Of a stretch of DNA of 64,000 bases, positions 1-7,908 are shown in pieces. Location: contig NZ_SNWW01000001.1 of NCBI RefSeq assembly GCF_004362015.1, positions 483,288 through 547,287 on the forward strand, in the 5' to 3' direction. Below the pieces are notes generated by a model. The model was not told where the DNA came from. It saw only the letters and a program-made list of their open reading frames with translations, and made no database searches. This DNA is from Flavobacterium chryseum (lineage in GTDB: Bacteria; Bacteroidota; Bacteroidia; Flavobacteriales; Flavobacteriaceae). The translations under genes were made by a program, and so were the position numbers. Position 1 is the stretch's first letter. Each line of letters opens with the position of its first letter.

Positions 1-1263
1 AGTCGTTACAATGTCTGCTGGTTTAGGCGTTACTGTAACAGTTACAGCTTTTCTGTCTTCGGGTTTGTTTTCACAATAATTATCTCCACTTACAGCTACA
101 TAAAAGGTTTTAGAAGATGTAAGTATTCCCGTTTCATAAGTTGAATTACTGCTTAAAAGAGTTGCACTGCTTCCTGAACCATCATACCAATAAAAATTTG
201 TTCCTGCATGTGATGATGGTGTTAACGTTATTTGAGATCCTTCACAAATTGGAAAATTTGATTGTAATTCTATATCTGCAGCCTTTGCACGCGGGGTAAC
301 CTGCAGTTCAATTTCCTTATTTCCGGAACAATTTAAATTATTGTTATTAGTGATATCTGTGCCAATCTGAGCATAACGAATTCTGTATTTTGTATTTTTA
401 TTTAATAAAGGAGTTTTATATTCTGCTGAAATCTCCCCGGCAATATCAGTCCAGGTTGTTCCGTTAGATTGCTGCCATTGATAATGGTAAGGTACAGCCG
501 GATTGTTGATACTGGCTTTGATTGTATTACTTTCTCCGGCGCAAATTTTTTCATTGGCCAGAGAAAAGGTTAAGGAAGGAACACAAATACTAAATGAAAC
601 ATCATCAAATGCAATGTCATTACCACTACCATTAGTGTCGGTTTGAGCATTACTAACCCTTAATTTTACTGCACTTAGTCCTGCCGGAATTGTAAATGTT
701 AAGGATAATTCATTCCATAAAAGCGCATTACTTTCACTTAACTGTAATTGACTAGAAACCATTGATTTTAAAATTTGTCCATTCAAAGGATTAATCAAAT
801 CAATTTTAACCATTGGTTTAACAGAAAAGACAGGATAACTGGTCGGTGTTAGATTTGTAGCATAAATAGAAAAATTGCAAACATTGCCCTCACAGAGACC
901 TGAGTAATTTTTTTCATAGAAAACGCTTCCCAAAACAGAATTTGCATCAAAGACTAACATGTATCCATCACCACTTTTTCCGGTAGTATGATCTCCATCG
1001 CTTGACCAACAAATATTGCCTAAAAATGCATTCTTCAATAAGCCATATCGGTCTGGACTTACAGCACCTGATGCAGTATAACTATATGTAGTAGTAAAAT
1101 TAGATGCAGCAGGCTGTGGTCCATATTCAGCAGTTCCAGAACCAAAATCATCTTTTAATATAGATTGAAATTCTCCATCACAACTTACAGGCTGAGAATT
1201 TATGGTGAAAGATGTTGCTTCCTGAGAAAAACAAGACGAGACTGATCCAACTATGTGTAGCAT
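1..1263 (-). CDS. Large secreted Ig-like/adhesin-type protein, N-terminal part (runs off the left edge)
   Basis: An open frame of 421 codons runs from ATG at 1263 to the window edge without a stop, so the C-terminus is missing. After a short hydrophobic start ending in Ser-Gln there is a jelly-roll-like region (about residues 20-190, containing SFSICVPSLTF at its end), then Ig-like or PKD-like repeats with Cys pairs (ICAGES...NLNCSG; PICEGSQ...NYCENKP). Such proteins in Flavobacteria are usually very long, exported by the T9SS and end in a sorting domain, which cannot be seen here. An in-frame TAA lies 12 bases upstream of the ATG, so this is the first possible ATG. The signal peptide is unusually short and lacks a basic n-region. 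Function unknown; adhesin-like by architecture only. Confidence 0.75.
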   Translation of the reverse strand, partial: MLHIVGSVSSCFSQEATSFTINSQPVSCDGEFQSILKDDFGSGTAEYGPQPAASNFTTTYSYTASGAVSPDRYGLLKNAFLGNICWSSDGDHTTGKSGDGYMLVFDANSVLGSVFYEKNYSGLCEGNVCNFSIYATNLTPTSYPVFSVKPMVKIDLINPLNGQILKSMVSSQLQLSESNALLWNELSLTFTIPAGLSAVKLRVSNAQTDTNGSGNDIAFDDVSFSICVPSLTFSLANEKICAGESNTIKASINNPAVPYHYQWQQSNGTTWTDIAGEISAEYKTPLLNKNTKYRIRYAQIGTDITNNNNLNCSGNKEIELQVTPRAKAADIELQSNFPICEGSQITLTPSSHAGTNFYWYDGSGSSATLLSSNSTYETGILTSSKTFYVAVSGDNYCENKPEDRKAVTVTVTPKPADIVTT

Positions 1264-1281
1264 AAAATAAGATTGTTAAAT

Positions 1282-1289
1282 CAAAGTTA
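1282..1289 (-). promoter_or_regulatory. Bacteroidota -7 box (TAACTTTG) for the secreted Ig-like gene
   Basis: Read on the minus strand this is TAACTTTG, a perfect match to TAnnTTTG, ending 18 bases before the ATG at 1263. No clear -33 TTG was found at the best spacing. Confidence 0.5.
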
Positions 1290-1889
1290 GATTGTCTCTT
1301 CGTATGAAATATAGAATAGACTTATTACTAAAAGGTACTGAGGTAAGTAATGCTTGCTAAAATAAATTTTGCAAAGTACATGTTAAAAAACAGGTAAAGC
1401 CACCGTGAAAAAACATTTAAATAGTAGAATAAGACAAAATTTATTCCTGTACGAGAATAAAAAAATCGAATCAATTAAAATATAAGGAAGTGACAAACCA
1501 AGTTGCTTTTGCAATATTTTTAGATACTTATAGATTTTTATACATTTGATAAACAAATAATTAATCTGTATTATTGCGTCGGAAATTTCAAATATCAAAT
1601 GAAGATGGCAAATCGTTTTTTTTATTTTAGAATCTCGAAATCGTGTTCATTGTCGAGTTTTGTGAATTGGCCTTAAAGTCATGTCCTGTTAAGATTATTA
1701 CAATTAAGAAACCTAGGAAAATCAGACTAAAAAAATTAAAAGAGTCTGTTTTGTGTTAAACAGAGTAGGTTTTTACTTTTAACAACCCTTTAGTTTTAAT
1801 CCATAAAAAGCAAACTAAAAAAAATACTATCTTTACCGATCAAACGTTTATGAACTTAAGTTGCTTTTTGCAACACTACATATATAATT
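1290..1889. other. Long intergenic region between divergent genes
   Basis: About 600 bases with no convincing gene. The only sizeable open frame (1383-1598 minus, 71 codons) is AT-rich and hydrophobic, with no recognisable family. Near the right end, TATCTTTA at 1828-1835 is one base off a -7 box and may drive the RicT-like gene. A small hairpin GTTGC-N5-GCAAC lies just before that gene's start. Confidence 0.4.
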
Positions 1890-3227
1890 ATGGCATGTAC
1901 AAGTTGTTCAACCTCAGATGGTGGTGCACCAAAAGGTTGTAAAAATAATGGGACTTGCGGCACCGATAGCTGCAATAAATTAACGGTTTTTGACTGGCTT
2001 GCGAACATGAGCCCGTCTAATGGAGAGGCGATTTTTGATTGTGTTGAGGTTCGTTTTAAAAACGGACGCAAAGAATTTTTTAGAAATTCAGAAAAATTAA
2101 CTTTAAGTATTGGTGATATTGTAGCAACTGTTGCTTCGCCAGGACATGATATTGGGATTGTTACTTTGACAGGAGAATTGGTAAAAATTCAAATGAAGAA
2201 AAAAGGTGTAAACCATGAAAGTAACGAAATTCCAAAAATTTACAGAAAAGCTTCTCAAAAAGACATTGATATTTGGTCTGTAGCGCGTGATCGTGAAGAA
2301 CCAATGAAAGTTCGCGCCCGCGAATTAGCAATTCAGCATAAACTGGAAATGAAAATATCTGATATCGAATTTCAGGGAGACGGATCAAAAGCTACATTTT
2401 ACTACACGGCAAATGACAGAGTCGATTTTAGACTTTTGATTAAAGATTTCGCAAAAGAATTCAGTACAAGAGTCGAAATGAAACAAGTTGGTTTCCGTCA
2501 GGAAGCGGCTCGTTTGGGCGGAATTGGTTCTTGCGGAAGAGAACTTTGCTGCTCAACCTGGTTAACAGATTTTAGAAGTGTAAATACTTCTGCTGCCCGT
2601 TACCAGCAACTTTCATTAAATCCGCAAAAATTAGCCGGACAATGTGGAAAGCTTAAGTGTTGTTTGAACTATGAGCTTGACACTTACATGGACGCATTAA
2701 AAGATTTTCCGGATTACGACACTAAATTAGTGACCGAAAAAGGAGATGCAATTTGCCAAAAACAAGATATTTTTAAAGGATTAATGTGGTTTGCTTACAC
2801 GAATAATTTTGCAAACTGGCATGTTTTGAAAATTGATCAGGTAAAAGAAATTATTGCTGAGAACAAACTAAAAAATAAAGTTTCATCATTAGAAGATTTT
2901 GCTATTGAAATAGATTTAGAGCCTGAAAAAGACTTTAATAACGCAATGGGTCAGGAAAGTCTAACCCGTTTCGATCAGCCAAAAAGAAAGAAAAAGCCAA
3001 ATCGCAAACGCAAACCGAATGCAGAAGCGGCAATTGTTGCAACGCCTGCTAAACCTCAACAGCAAGGAAACAATAATAATAAACCGGCTGGAGCAAATCC
3101 GAATAAACAGAACAAGCCAAATAACAATAACAAACAAAATCAGTCGAATAAGCCAAAACCGAATGATAATAAACCGGCTGAACCTAGAAAACCTATAATT
3201 ATTACTAAAAATGAGAATAAAAAATAG
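1890..3227 (+). CDS. PSP1 domain protein, RicT (YaaT)-like
   Basis: This 445-residue protein carries the PSP1 C-terminal domain of the RicT/YaaT family, regulatory proteins that in Bacillus subtilis act with RicA and RicF on RNase Y-dependent RNA maturation. The conserved cysteine clusters are present: C215, C220/C221 (SCGRELCCSTW) and C252, C257/C258 (GQCGKLKCC). An N-terminal extension adds five more cysteines (C3, C6, C17, C23, C28), suggesting a metal or Fe-S site. The last 75 residues are a low-complexity Asn/Lys/Pro/Gln tail. It overlaps gldH by 17 bases, so the two are co-transcribed and probably translationally coupled. Family assignment is firm; the role in this phylum is inferred. 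Confidence 0.85.
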   Translation: MACTSCSTSDGGAPKGCKNNGTCGTDSCNKLTVFDWLANMSPSNGEAIFDCVEVRFKNGRKEFFRNSEKLTLSIGDIVATVASPGHDIGIVTLTGELVKIQMKKKGVNHESNEIPKIYRKASQKDIDIWSVARDREEPMKVRARELAIQHKLEMKISDIEFQGDGSKATFYYTANDRVDFRLLIKDFAKEFSTRVEMKQVGFRQEAARLGGIGSCGRELCCSTWLTDFRSVNTSAARYQQLSLNPQKLAGQCGKLKCCLNYELDTYMDALKDFPDYDTKLVTEKGDAICQKQDIFKGLMWFAYTNNFANWHVLKIDQVKEIIAENKLKNKVSSLEDFAIEIDLEPEKDFNNAMGQESLTRFDQPKRKKKPNRKRKPNAEAAIVATPAKPQQQGNNNNKPAGANPNKQNKPNNNNKQNQSNKPKPNDNKPAEPRKPIIITKNENKK

Positions 3228-3690
3228 CGGAATTCTTCTGTTGGCAGCAATACTTCTTTTTTCTTGCGATAAAAAAAGAGTATTCGATCAGTACAAATCT
3301 GTTGGAAGTGCGTGGCATAAAGACAGCGTTGTAACTTTTGATCTGCCAGTTTTAGATTCTACCAAAAAATACAATTTATTTCTAAATTTGAGAGATAATA
3401 ACAATTATCCATTCAATAATTTGTTTTTAATTGTTGCTATTGAAATGCCAAATGGTTTTACTAAAGTAGATACTTTAGAATACGAAATGGCCGCTAAGGA
3501 TGGAACTTTACTAGGAAATGGTTTTACTGATATTAAAGAAAGTAAATTGTTTTACAAAGCAGATGTAAGGTTTAGAGGAAATTACAAAGTTCACATTAAA
3601 CAAGCCGTTCGTGAATCAGGAAAAATTCCCGGAGTTGAGGCTTTAGAAGGTATTACAGATGTAGGTTTTAGAATTGAACAAAAAGATTAG
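3211..3690 (+). CDS. gldH: Gliding motility lipoprotein GldH
   Basis: A 159-residue lipoprotein with signal peptide and lipobox LLFSC (lipidated Cys19), matching the GldH family by length and by the SVGSAWHKDSVVTFDLPV-type region. In Flavobacterium johnsoniae GldH is required for gliding and belongs to the set of Gld lipoproteins linked to T9SS-dependent motility. It lies between a RicT-like gene (17-base overlap) and a class A penicillin-binding protein (10-base gap), an order I recall for flavobacteria. Its presence implies that the organism glides or descends from a glider. Confidence 0.92.
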   Translation: MRIKNSGILLLAAILLFSCDKKRVFDQYKSVGSAWHKDSVVTFDLPVLDSTKKYNLFLNLRDNNNYPFNNLFLIVAIEMPNGFTKVDTLEYEMAAKDGTLLGNGFTDIKESKLFYKADVRFRGNYKVHIKQAVRESGKIPGVEALEGITDVGFRIEQKD

Positions 3691-3700
3691 AAAAATAGTT

Positions 3701-6007
3701 ATGGCCACCAAAAAAAACAATCAACCTAATAGTATTAAAGATGTTAACTACTATAAAAAGAAATTCTGGAGAATTTTTGCCTATGCTTTATTAGGTATTT
3801 TAGCTTTCTTTTTATTTGCCTCATGGGGTTTATTCGGCTCAATGCCATCCTTTGAAGATTTAGAAAATCCGGATTCTAACCTGGCAACAGAGATTATTTC
3901 ATCTGACGGAGTTGTAATTGGTAAATATTTCAAAACCAACAGATCACAACTTAAATATTCAGATTTACCAAAAAACCTTGTAGATGCTTTGGTTGCAACT
4001 GAAGATGCACGTTTTTATGAGCATTCAGGAATTGATGGGCGTGGAACTTTACGTGCTGCTTTTTCCTTGGGAACCAATGGAGGAGCCAGTACCCTAACAC
4101 AGCAGTTAGCAAAACAGTTATTTCATCGTGGAGGCTCTAGCTTTTTACCTTTTAGAATAGTCCAAAAGATAAAAGAATGGATTATTGCCATTCGTCTGGA
4201 AAGACAATATACCAAAAATGAAATTTTAGCAATGTATTGCAACGTTTACGATTTTGGAAATTATTCGGTTGGAGTAAGTTCGGCTGCACAGACTTATTTT
4301 TCTAAAGAACCTAAAGATTTGACTATAGACGAATCGGCTATATTAGTTGGTATGTTTAATAATTCCTCTCTGTATAATCCGTTGCGAAACCCTACTGGTG
4401 TAAAAAACCGCCGTGATGTGGTACTGGGTCAAATGGTAAAAGCCAAGATGATCACAGAGGCTGAAAAAGAGAAGTATCAGGCATTACCAATAGCTTTAAG
4501 ATTTAAATTAGAAAGCCACCGTGAAGGTACAGCAACATATTTCAGAGAATATCTTCGTGATTACATGAAAAAATGGATGGCTGAAAACAAGAAACCAGAT
4601 GGTTCTGATTATGATATCTACAAAGATGGTTTGAAAATTTATACAACTATCGACTCAAGAATGCAGCAATATGCTGAAGAAGCAGTTTCTGCACACATGA
4701 AAAACCTGCAGCAGCAATTTTTCATCGAGCAAAAAAACAATAAAAATGCACCTTTCGTGAATATCACAAAAGCTGAAACAGATAGAATTATGATGCAAGC
4801 CATGAAAAATTCTACCCGTTGGCAAATCATGAAGGATATGGATAAAAGCGAAGATGATATCATTGCTTCATTCAAAGTAAAAACGCAAATGCGCATCTTT
4901 ACCTGGAAAGGTGAGCGTGATACAACGATGACTCCATTAGATTCTATTCGTTATTACAAACACTTTTTACAATCTGGTTTAATGGCGATGGAGCCACAAA
5001 CTGGAAACATTAAAGCGTGGGTTGGTGGAATCAATTATAAATATTTTCAATACGATCACGTAGGACAGGGAGCAAGACAAGTAGGATCTACTTTTAAACC
5101 TTTCGTTTATGCTACGGCGATCGAACAATTAAATATGTCTCCTTGCGATTCTATTCTTGACGGACCGTTTATGATTCACAAAGGACGTCATCACGTAACG
5201 GAAGACTGGGAACCAAGAAACTCAGACAATAGATACCGAGGAATGGTAACGTTGAAACAAGGTTTGGCGAATTCGATTAATACCGTTTCTGCAAAATTAA
5301 TTGACAGAACGGGTCCTGAGGCTGTTGTTGAACTAACAAAAAAATTAGGAGTTAAAACAGAAATTCCGGTTCAGCCATCTATTGCATTAGGTGCTGTAGA
5401 TATTACCGTTGAAGATATGGTTGCTGCTTACAGTACATTTGCCAATCAGGGAGTGTATGTAAAACCACAATTTTTAAGTCGTATTGAAAATAAAAGCGGA
5501 GAAGTTATCTACGAACCAATTCCGGAATCGCACGACGTTTTAAATAAAGATATTGCCTTTGCAGTAATCAAATTACTTCAGGGTGTTACAGAAACCGGTT
5601 CTGGTGCACGTTTACGTACGCAAGGCGGTGGAAGTGGAGACAATCGTTGGACAGGATATCCATACATGTTCAAAAATCCAATTGCGGGTAAAACAGGAAC
5701 AACACAAAATCAATCAGACGGTTGGTTTATGGGAATGGTTCCTAACTTAGTAACAGGTGTTTGGGTTGGTTGTGAAGATCGTTCAGCACGTTTTAAAAGT
5801 TTGACTTACGGACAAGGAGCTACGGCTGCATTACCAGTTTGGGCTTACTTCATGAAACTTTGTTATGCAGATCCCGGACTTCAGGTTTCTAAAGCTGAGT
5901 TTGAGCGTCCGGCAAATCTTTCTATAAAAGTAGATTGTTACACCAGACCAGCGGTTGTAAAAGATACTACTGCAACAGAACAAAATACTGACGAGTTCGA
6001 ACTATAA
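3701..6007 (+). CDS. Class A penicillin-binding protein 1A (transglycosylase/transpeptidase)
   Basis: A 768-residue bifunctional peptidoglycan synthase. One membrane anchor (about residues 22-46) is followed by a GT51 domain with catalytic Glu101 in EDARFYEH and the GGASTLTQQLAKQL motif, then a transpeptidase domain with S463-T-F-K466, S525-I-N527 and K664-T-G-T. A TTG codon at 3674 in the same frame would lengthen the protein by nine residues but overlaps gldH; the ATG at 3701, 10 bases after gldH, is the better start. Probably co-transcribed with gldH and closed by a strong hairpin downstream. All catalytic motifs are intact. Confidence 0.95.
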   Translation: MATKKNNQPNSIKDVNYYKKKFWRIFAYALLGILAFFLFASWGLFGSMPSFEDLENPDSNLATEIISSDGVVIGKYFKTNRSQLKYSDLPKNLVDALVATEDARFYEHSGIDGRGTLRAAFSLGTNGGASTLTQQLAKQLFHRGGSSFLPFRIVQKIKEWIIAIRLERQYTKNEILAMYCNVYDFGNYSVGVSSAAQTYFSKEPKDLTIDESAILVGMFNNSSLYNPLRNPTGVKNRRDVVLGQMVKAKMITEAEKEKYQALPIALRFKLESHREGTATYFREYLRDYMKKWMAENKKPDGSDYDIYKDGLKIYTTIDSRMQQYAEEAVSAHMKNLQQQFFIEQKNNKNAPFVNITKAETDRIMMQAMKNSTRWQIMKDMDKSEDDIIASFKVKTQMRIFTWKGERDTTMTPLDSIRYYKHFLQSGLMAMEPQTGNIKAWVGGINYKYFQYDHVGQGARQVGSTFKPFVYATAIEQLNMSPCDSILDGPFMIHKGRHHVTEDWEPRNSDNRYRGMVTLKQGLANSINTVSAKLIDRTGPEAVVELTKKLGVKTEIPVQPSIALGAVDITVEDMVAAYSTFANQGVYVKPQFLSRIENKSGEVIYEPIPESHDVLNKDIAFAVIKLLQGVTETGSGARLRTQGGGSGDNRWTGYPYMFKNPIAGKTGTTQNQSDGWFMGMVPNLVTGVWVGCEDRSARFKSLTYGQGATAALPVWAYFMKLCYADPGLQVSKAEFERPANLSIKVDCYTRPAVVKDTTATEQNTDEFEL

Positions 6008-6030
6008 TTTAGTTTGCCTCTAATCATAAA

Positions 6031-6081
6031 AAAATATCCTTTTATGTCTTCTCATTTTAGAAAGATATAAAAGGATATTTT
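6031..6081 (+). terminator. Strong hairpin terminator after the PBP1A gene
   Basis: Fifteen-base perfect arms (6031-6045 and 6067-6081) around a 21-base loop, followed by T-rich sequence. It closes the ricT-like/gldH/PBP operon. Confidence 0.8.
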
Positions 6082-6176
6082 TATTTCAACCTGATTTTAT
6101 TTTTTACGAAATCGTTATAATTTAATCTAAAAATCTTATTTTTATCAAAAATATACAGTAATAAAGACACTTTGTT

Positions 6177-6890
6177 ATGATAACAAAAAAAGTAAATAAC
6201 GTTAAGGAAGCTATTGAAGGAATTGAAAGCGGAATGACCATTATGTTTGGTGGTTTTGGTTTATGTGGAATTCCTGAAAACACAATCGCAGCTTTGGTAA
6301 ATACATCAATTTCAGATTTGACTTGTATTTCGAACAACGCCGGAGTTGATGATTTTGGTTTGGGATTGCTTTTGCAAAAGAAGCAGATCAAAAAAATGAT
6401 TTCATCTTATGTGGGCGAAAACGCTGAATTCGAACGCCAAATGCTTTCGGGAGAATTGGATGTTGAACTTACGCCACAAGGAACTTTAGCAGAACGCTGT
6501 CGTGCAGCTCAAGCCGGAATTCCAGCATTTTTTACGCCTGCAGGTTACGGAACCGAAGTTGCAGAAGGAAAAGAAGTGCGTGAATTCAATGGAAAAATGC
6601 ACATTATGGAAGAAGCTTTCAAAGCTGATTTCGCTATTGTAAAAGCTTGGAAAGGCGATGAAGCCGGAAATCTAATTTTTAAAGGTACGGCAAGAAACTT
6701 CAATGCTTGTATGGCTGGTGCCGGAAAAATCACGATTGCTGAGGTTGAAGAATTAGTTCCTGTTGGAACTTTAGATCCGAATCAAATCCATATTCCGGGA
6801 ATTATGGTGCAACGCATCTTTCAGGGAGAAAAATTTGAGAAGAGAATTGAGCAGCGAACCGTAAGACAAAAAGAACAATTATCTAATTGA
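6177..6890 (+). CDS. scoA: 3-oxoacid CoA-transferase, subunit A
   Basis: A 237-residue alpha subunit of a succinyl-CoA:3-ketoacid (SCOT-type) CoA transferase, with the glycine-rich [11 protein letters not shown] at residues 25-35 and the [12 protein letters not shown] segment typical of the family. Together with the B subunit, 11 bases downstream, it moves CoA from succinyl-CoA to acetoacetate, feeding ketone bodies or branched-chain and aromatic degradation products into acetyl-CoA. The two-gene operon ends in its own terminator. The exact acyl substrate cannot be read from sequence. Confidence 0.93.
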   Translation: MITKKVNNVKEAIEGIESGMTIMFGGFGLCGIPENTIAALVNTSISDLTCISNNAGVDDFGLGLLLQKKQIKKMISSYVGENAEFERQMLSGELDVELTPQGTLAERCRAAQAGIPAFFTPAGYGTEVAEGKEVREFNGKMHIMEEAFKADFAIVKAWKGDEAGNLIFKGTARNFNACMAGAGKITIAEVEELVPVGTLDPNQIHIPGIMVQRIFQGEKFEKRIEQRTVRQKEQLSN

Positions 6891-6901
6891 TAGACTAATA
6901 T

Positions 6902-7558
6902 ATGGGACTAAGTAAAGAAGATATTGCAAAACGAATTGCAAAAGAAGTAAAAGACCGGTATTTCGTAAATCTGGGCATCGGAATTCCGACTTTGGTTGCA
7001 AATTATGTAAGAGAAGATATTGCAGTGGAGTTTCAGAGCGAAAATGGAGTTCTGGGCATGGGACCTTTTCCTTTCGCCGGAGAAGAAGACGCTGACATCA
7101 TCAATGCAGGAAAACAAACCATTACAACACTTCCCGGAGCCAGTTTTTTTGACTCTGCTTTTAGTTTCGGGATGATTCGAAGCCAAAAAGTAGACTTAAC
7201 GATTCTGGGTGCGATGGAAGTTTCAGAAAATGGAGATATTGCCAACTGGAAAATTCCGGGTAAAATGGTAAAAGGAATGGGAGGTGCAATGGATTTGGTT
7301 GCTTCAGCCGAAAATATCATTGTTGCGATGATGCATGTGAACAAAGCCGGAGAATCTAAAATTCTTAAAAAGTGTACTTTACCATTAACTGGCGTTGGCT
7401 GCGTTAAAAAGGTTGTAACAGAGCTAGCAGTTCTAGAAGTGACAGAAAAGGGTTTTAAGCTCTTAGAACGAGCGCCAGGTGTTTCTGTGGAGCATATTAT
7501 TGCTTCAACCGAAGCAGATTTAATTATTGAAGGCGAAATTCCGGAAATGGATATTTAA
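6902..7558 (+). CDS. scoB: 3-oxoacid CoA-transferase, subunit B
   Basis: The 218-residue beta subunit, carrying the catalytic glutamate that forms the glutamyl-CoA thioester: Glu47 in the SENG motif (FQSENGVLG). The family landmarks NLGIGIPTLVANY and GAMDLV are present. It follows scoA after 11 bases and works with it as a heteromeric enzyme. Confidence 0.93.
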   Translation: MGLSKEDIAKRIAKEVKDRYFVNLGIGIPTLVANYVREDIAVEFQSENGVLGMGPFPFAGEEDADIINAGKQTITTLPGASFFDSAFSFGMIRSQKVDLTILGAMEVSENGDIANWKIPGKMVKGMGGAMDLVASAENIIVAMMHVNKAGESKILKKCTLPLTGVGCVKKVVTELAVLEVTEKGFKLLERAPGVSVEHIIASTEADLIIEGEIPEMDI

Positions 7559-7582
7559 AATAATTTATTTTTCGATTATCCT

Positions 7583-7615
7583 AAAAGGCTAGCTGTAAAA
7601 GGTTAGCCTTTTTTT
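7583..7615 (+). terminator. Rho-independent terminator after scoAB
   Basis: Nine-base arms (7583-7591 and 7604-7612) with a 12-base loop, running into a seven-base T tract. Confidence 0.8.
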
Positions 7616-7908
7616 GTAGGATAAATTTAAAGATTGGAGCTTTTGTTTTGATAAATGTTGTTTATAAGCTGTTTAATAGTGAATTAGAAATGAATGATAT
7701 AATAAATTTCGCACATTATATTATCGAATTCTTACAGTTTGTTAAATAAAAGTGAATTTTAGATAAAAAGTGTTGCATTTTATCGATTAACGGCAAATTT
7801 CATCGACTATCTAACAAAATTAAAATACTTTTATCGTAAATTAAGTATTTACTTACGTTAAATATTTCGTTTGTAATCCATTTAACCAAACTTTAAACCC
7901 CTTTTATT
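7616..7908. other. Intergenic region upstream of the M4 protease
   Basis: About 290 bases, very AT-rich, with no open frame that looks like a gene. It presumably holds the promoter of the protease, but no exact TAnnTTTG box was found close to the start; TTCGTTTG near 7870 is one base off. Confidence 0.35.

Noticed and set aside
1383..1598. A 71-codon minus-strand frame in the first intergenic region
   Set aside because: AT-driven, hydrophobic and unlike any protein I know; no promoter box at its start.
3674..3700. TTG start for PBP1A
   Set aside because: It overlaps gldH and adds residues not typical of the family; the ATG at 3701 fits better.
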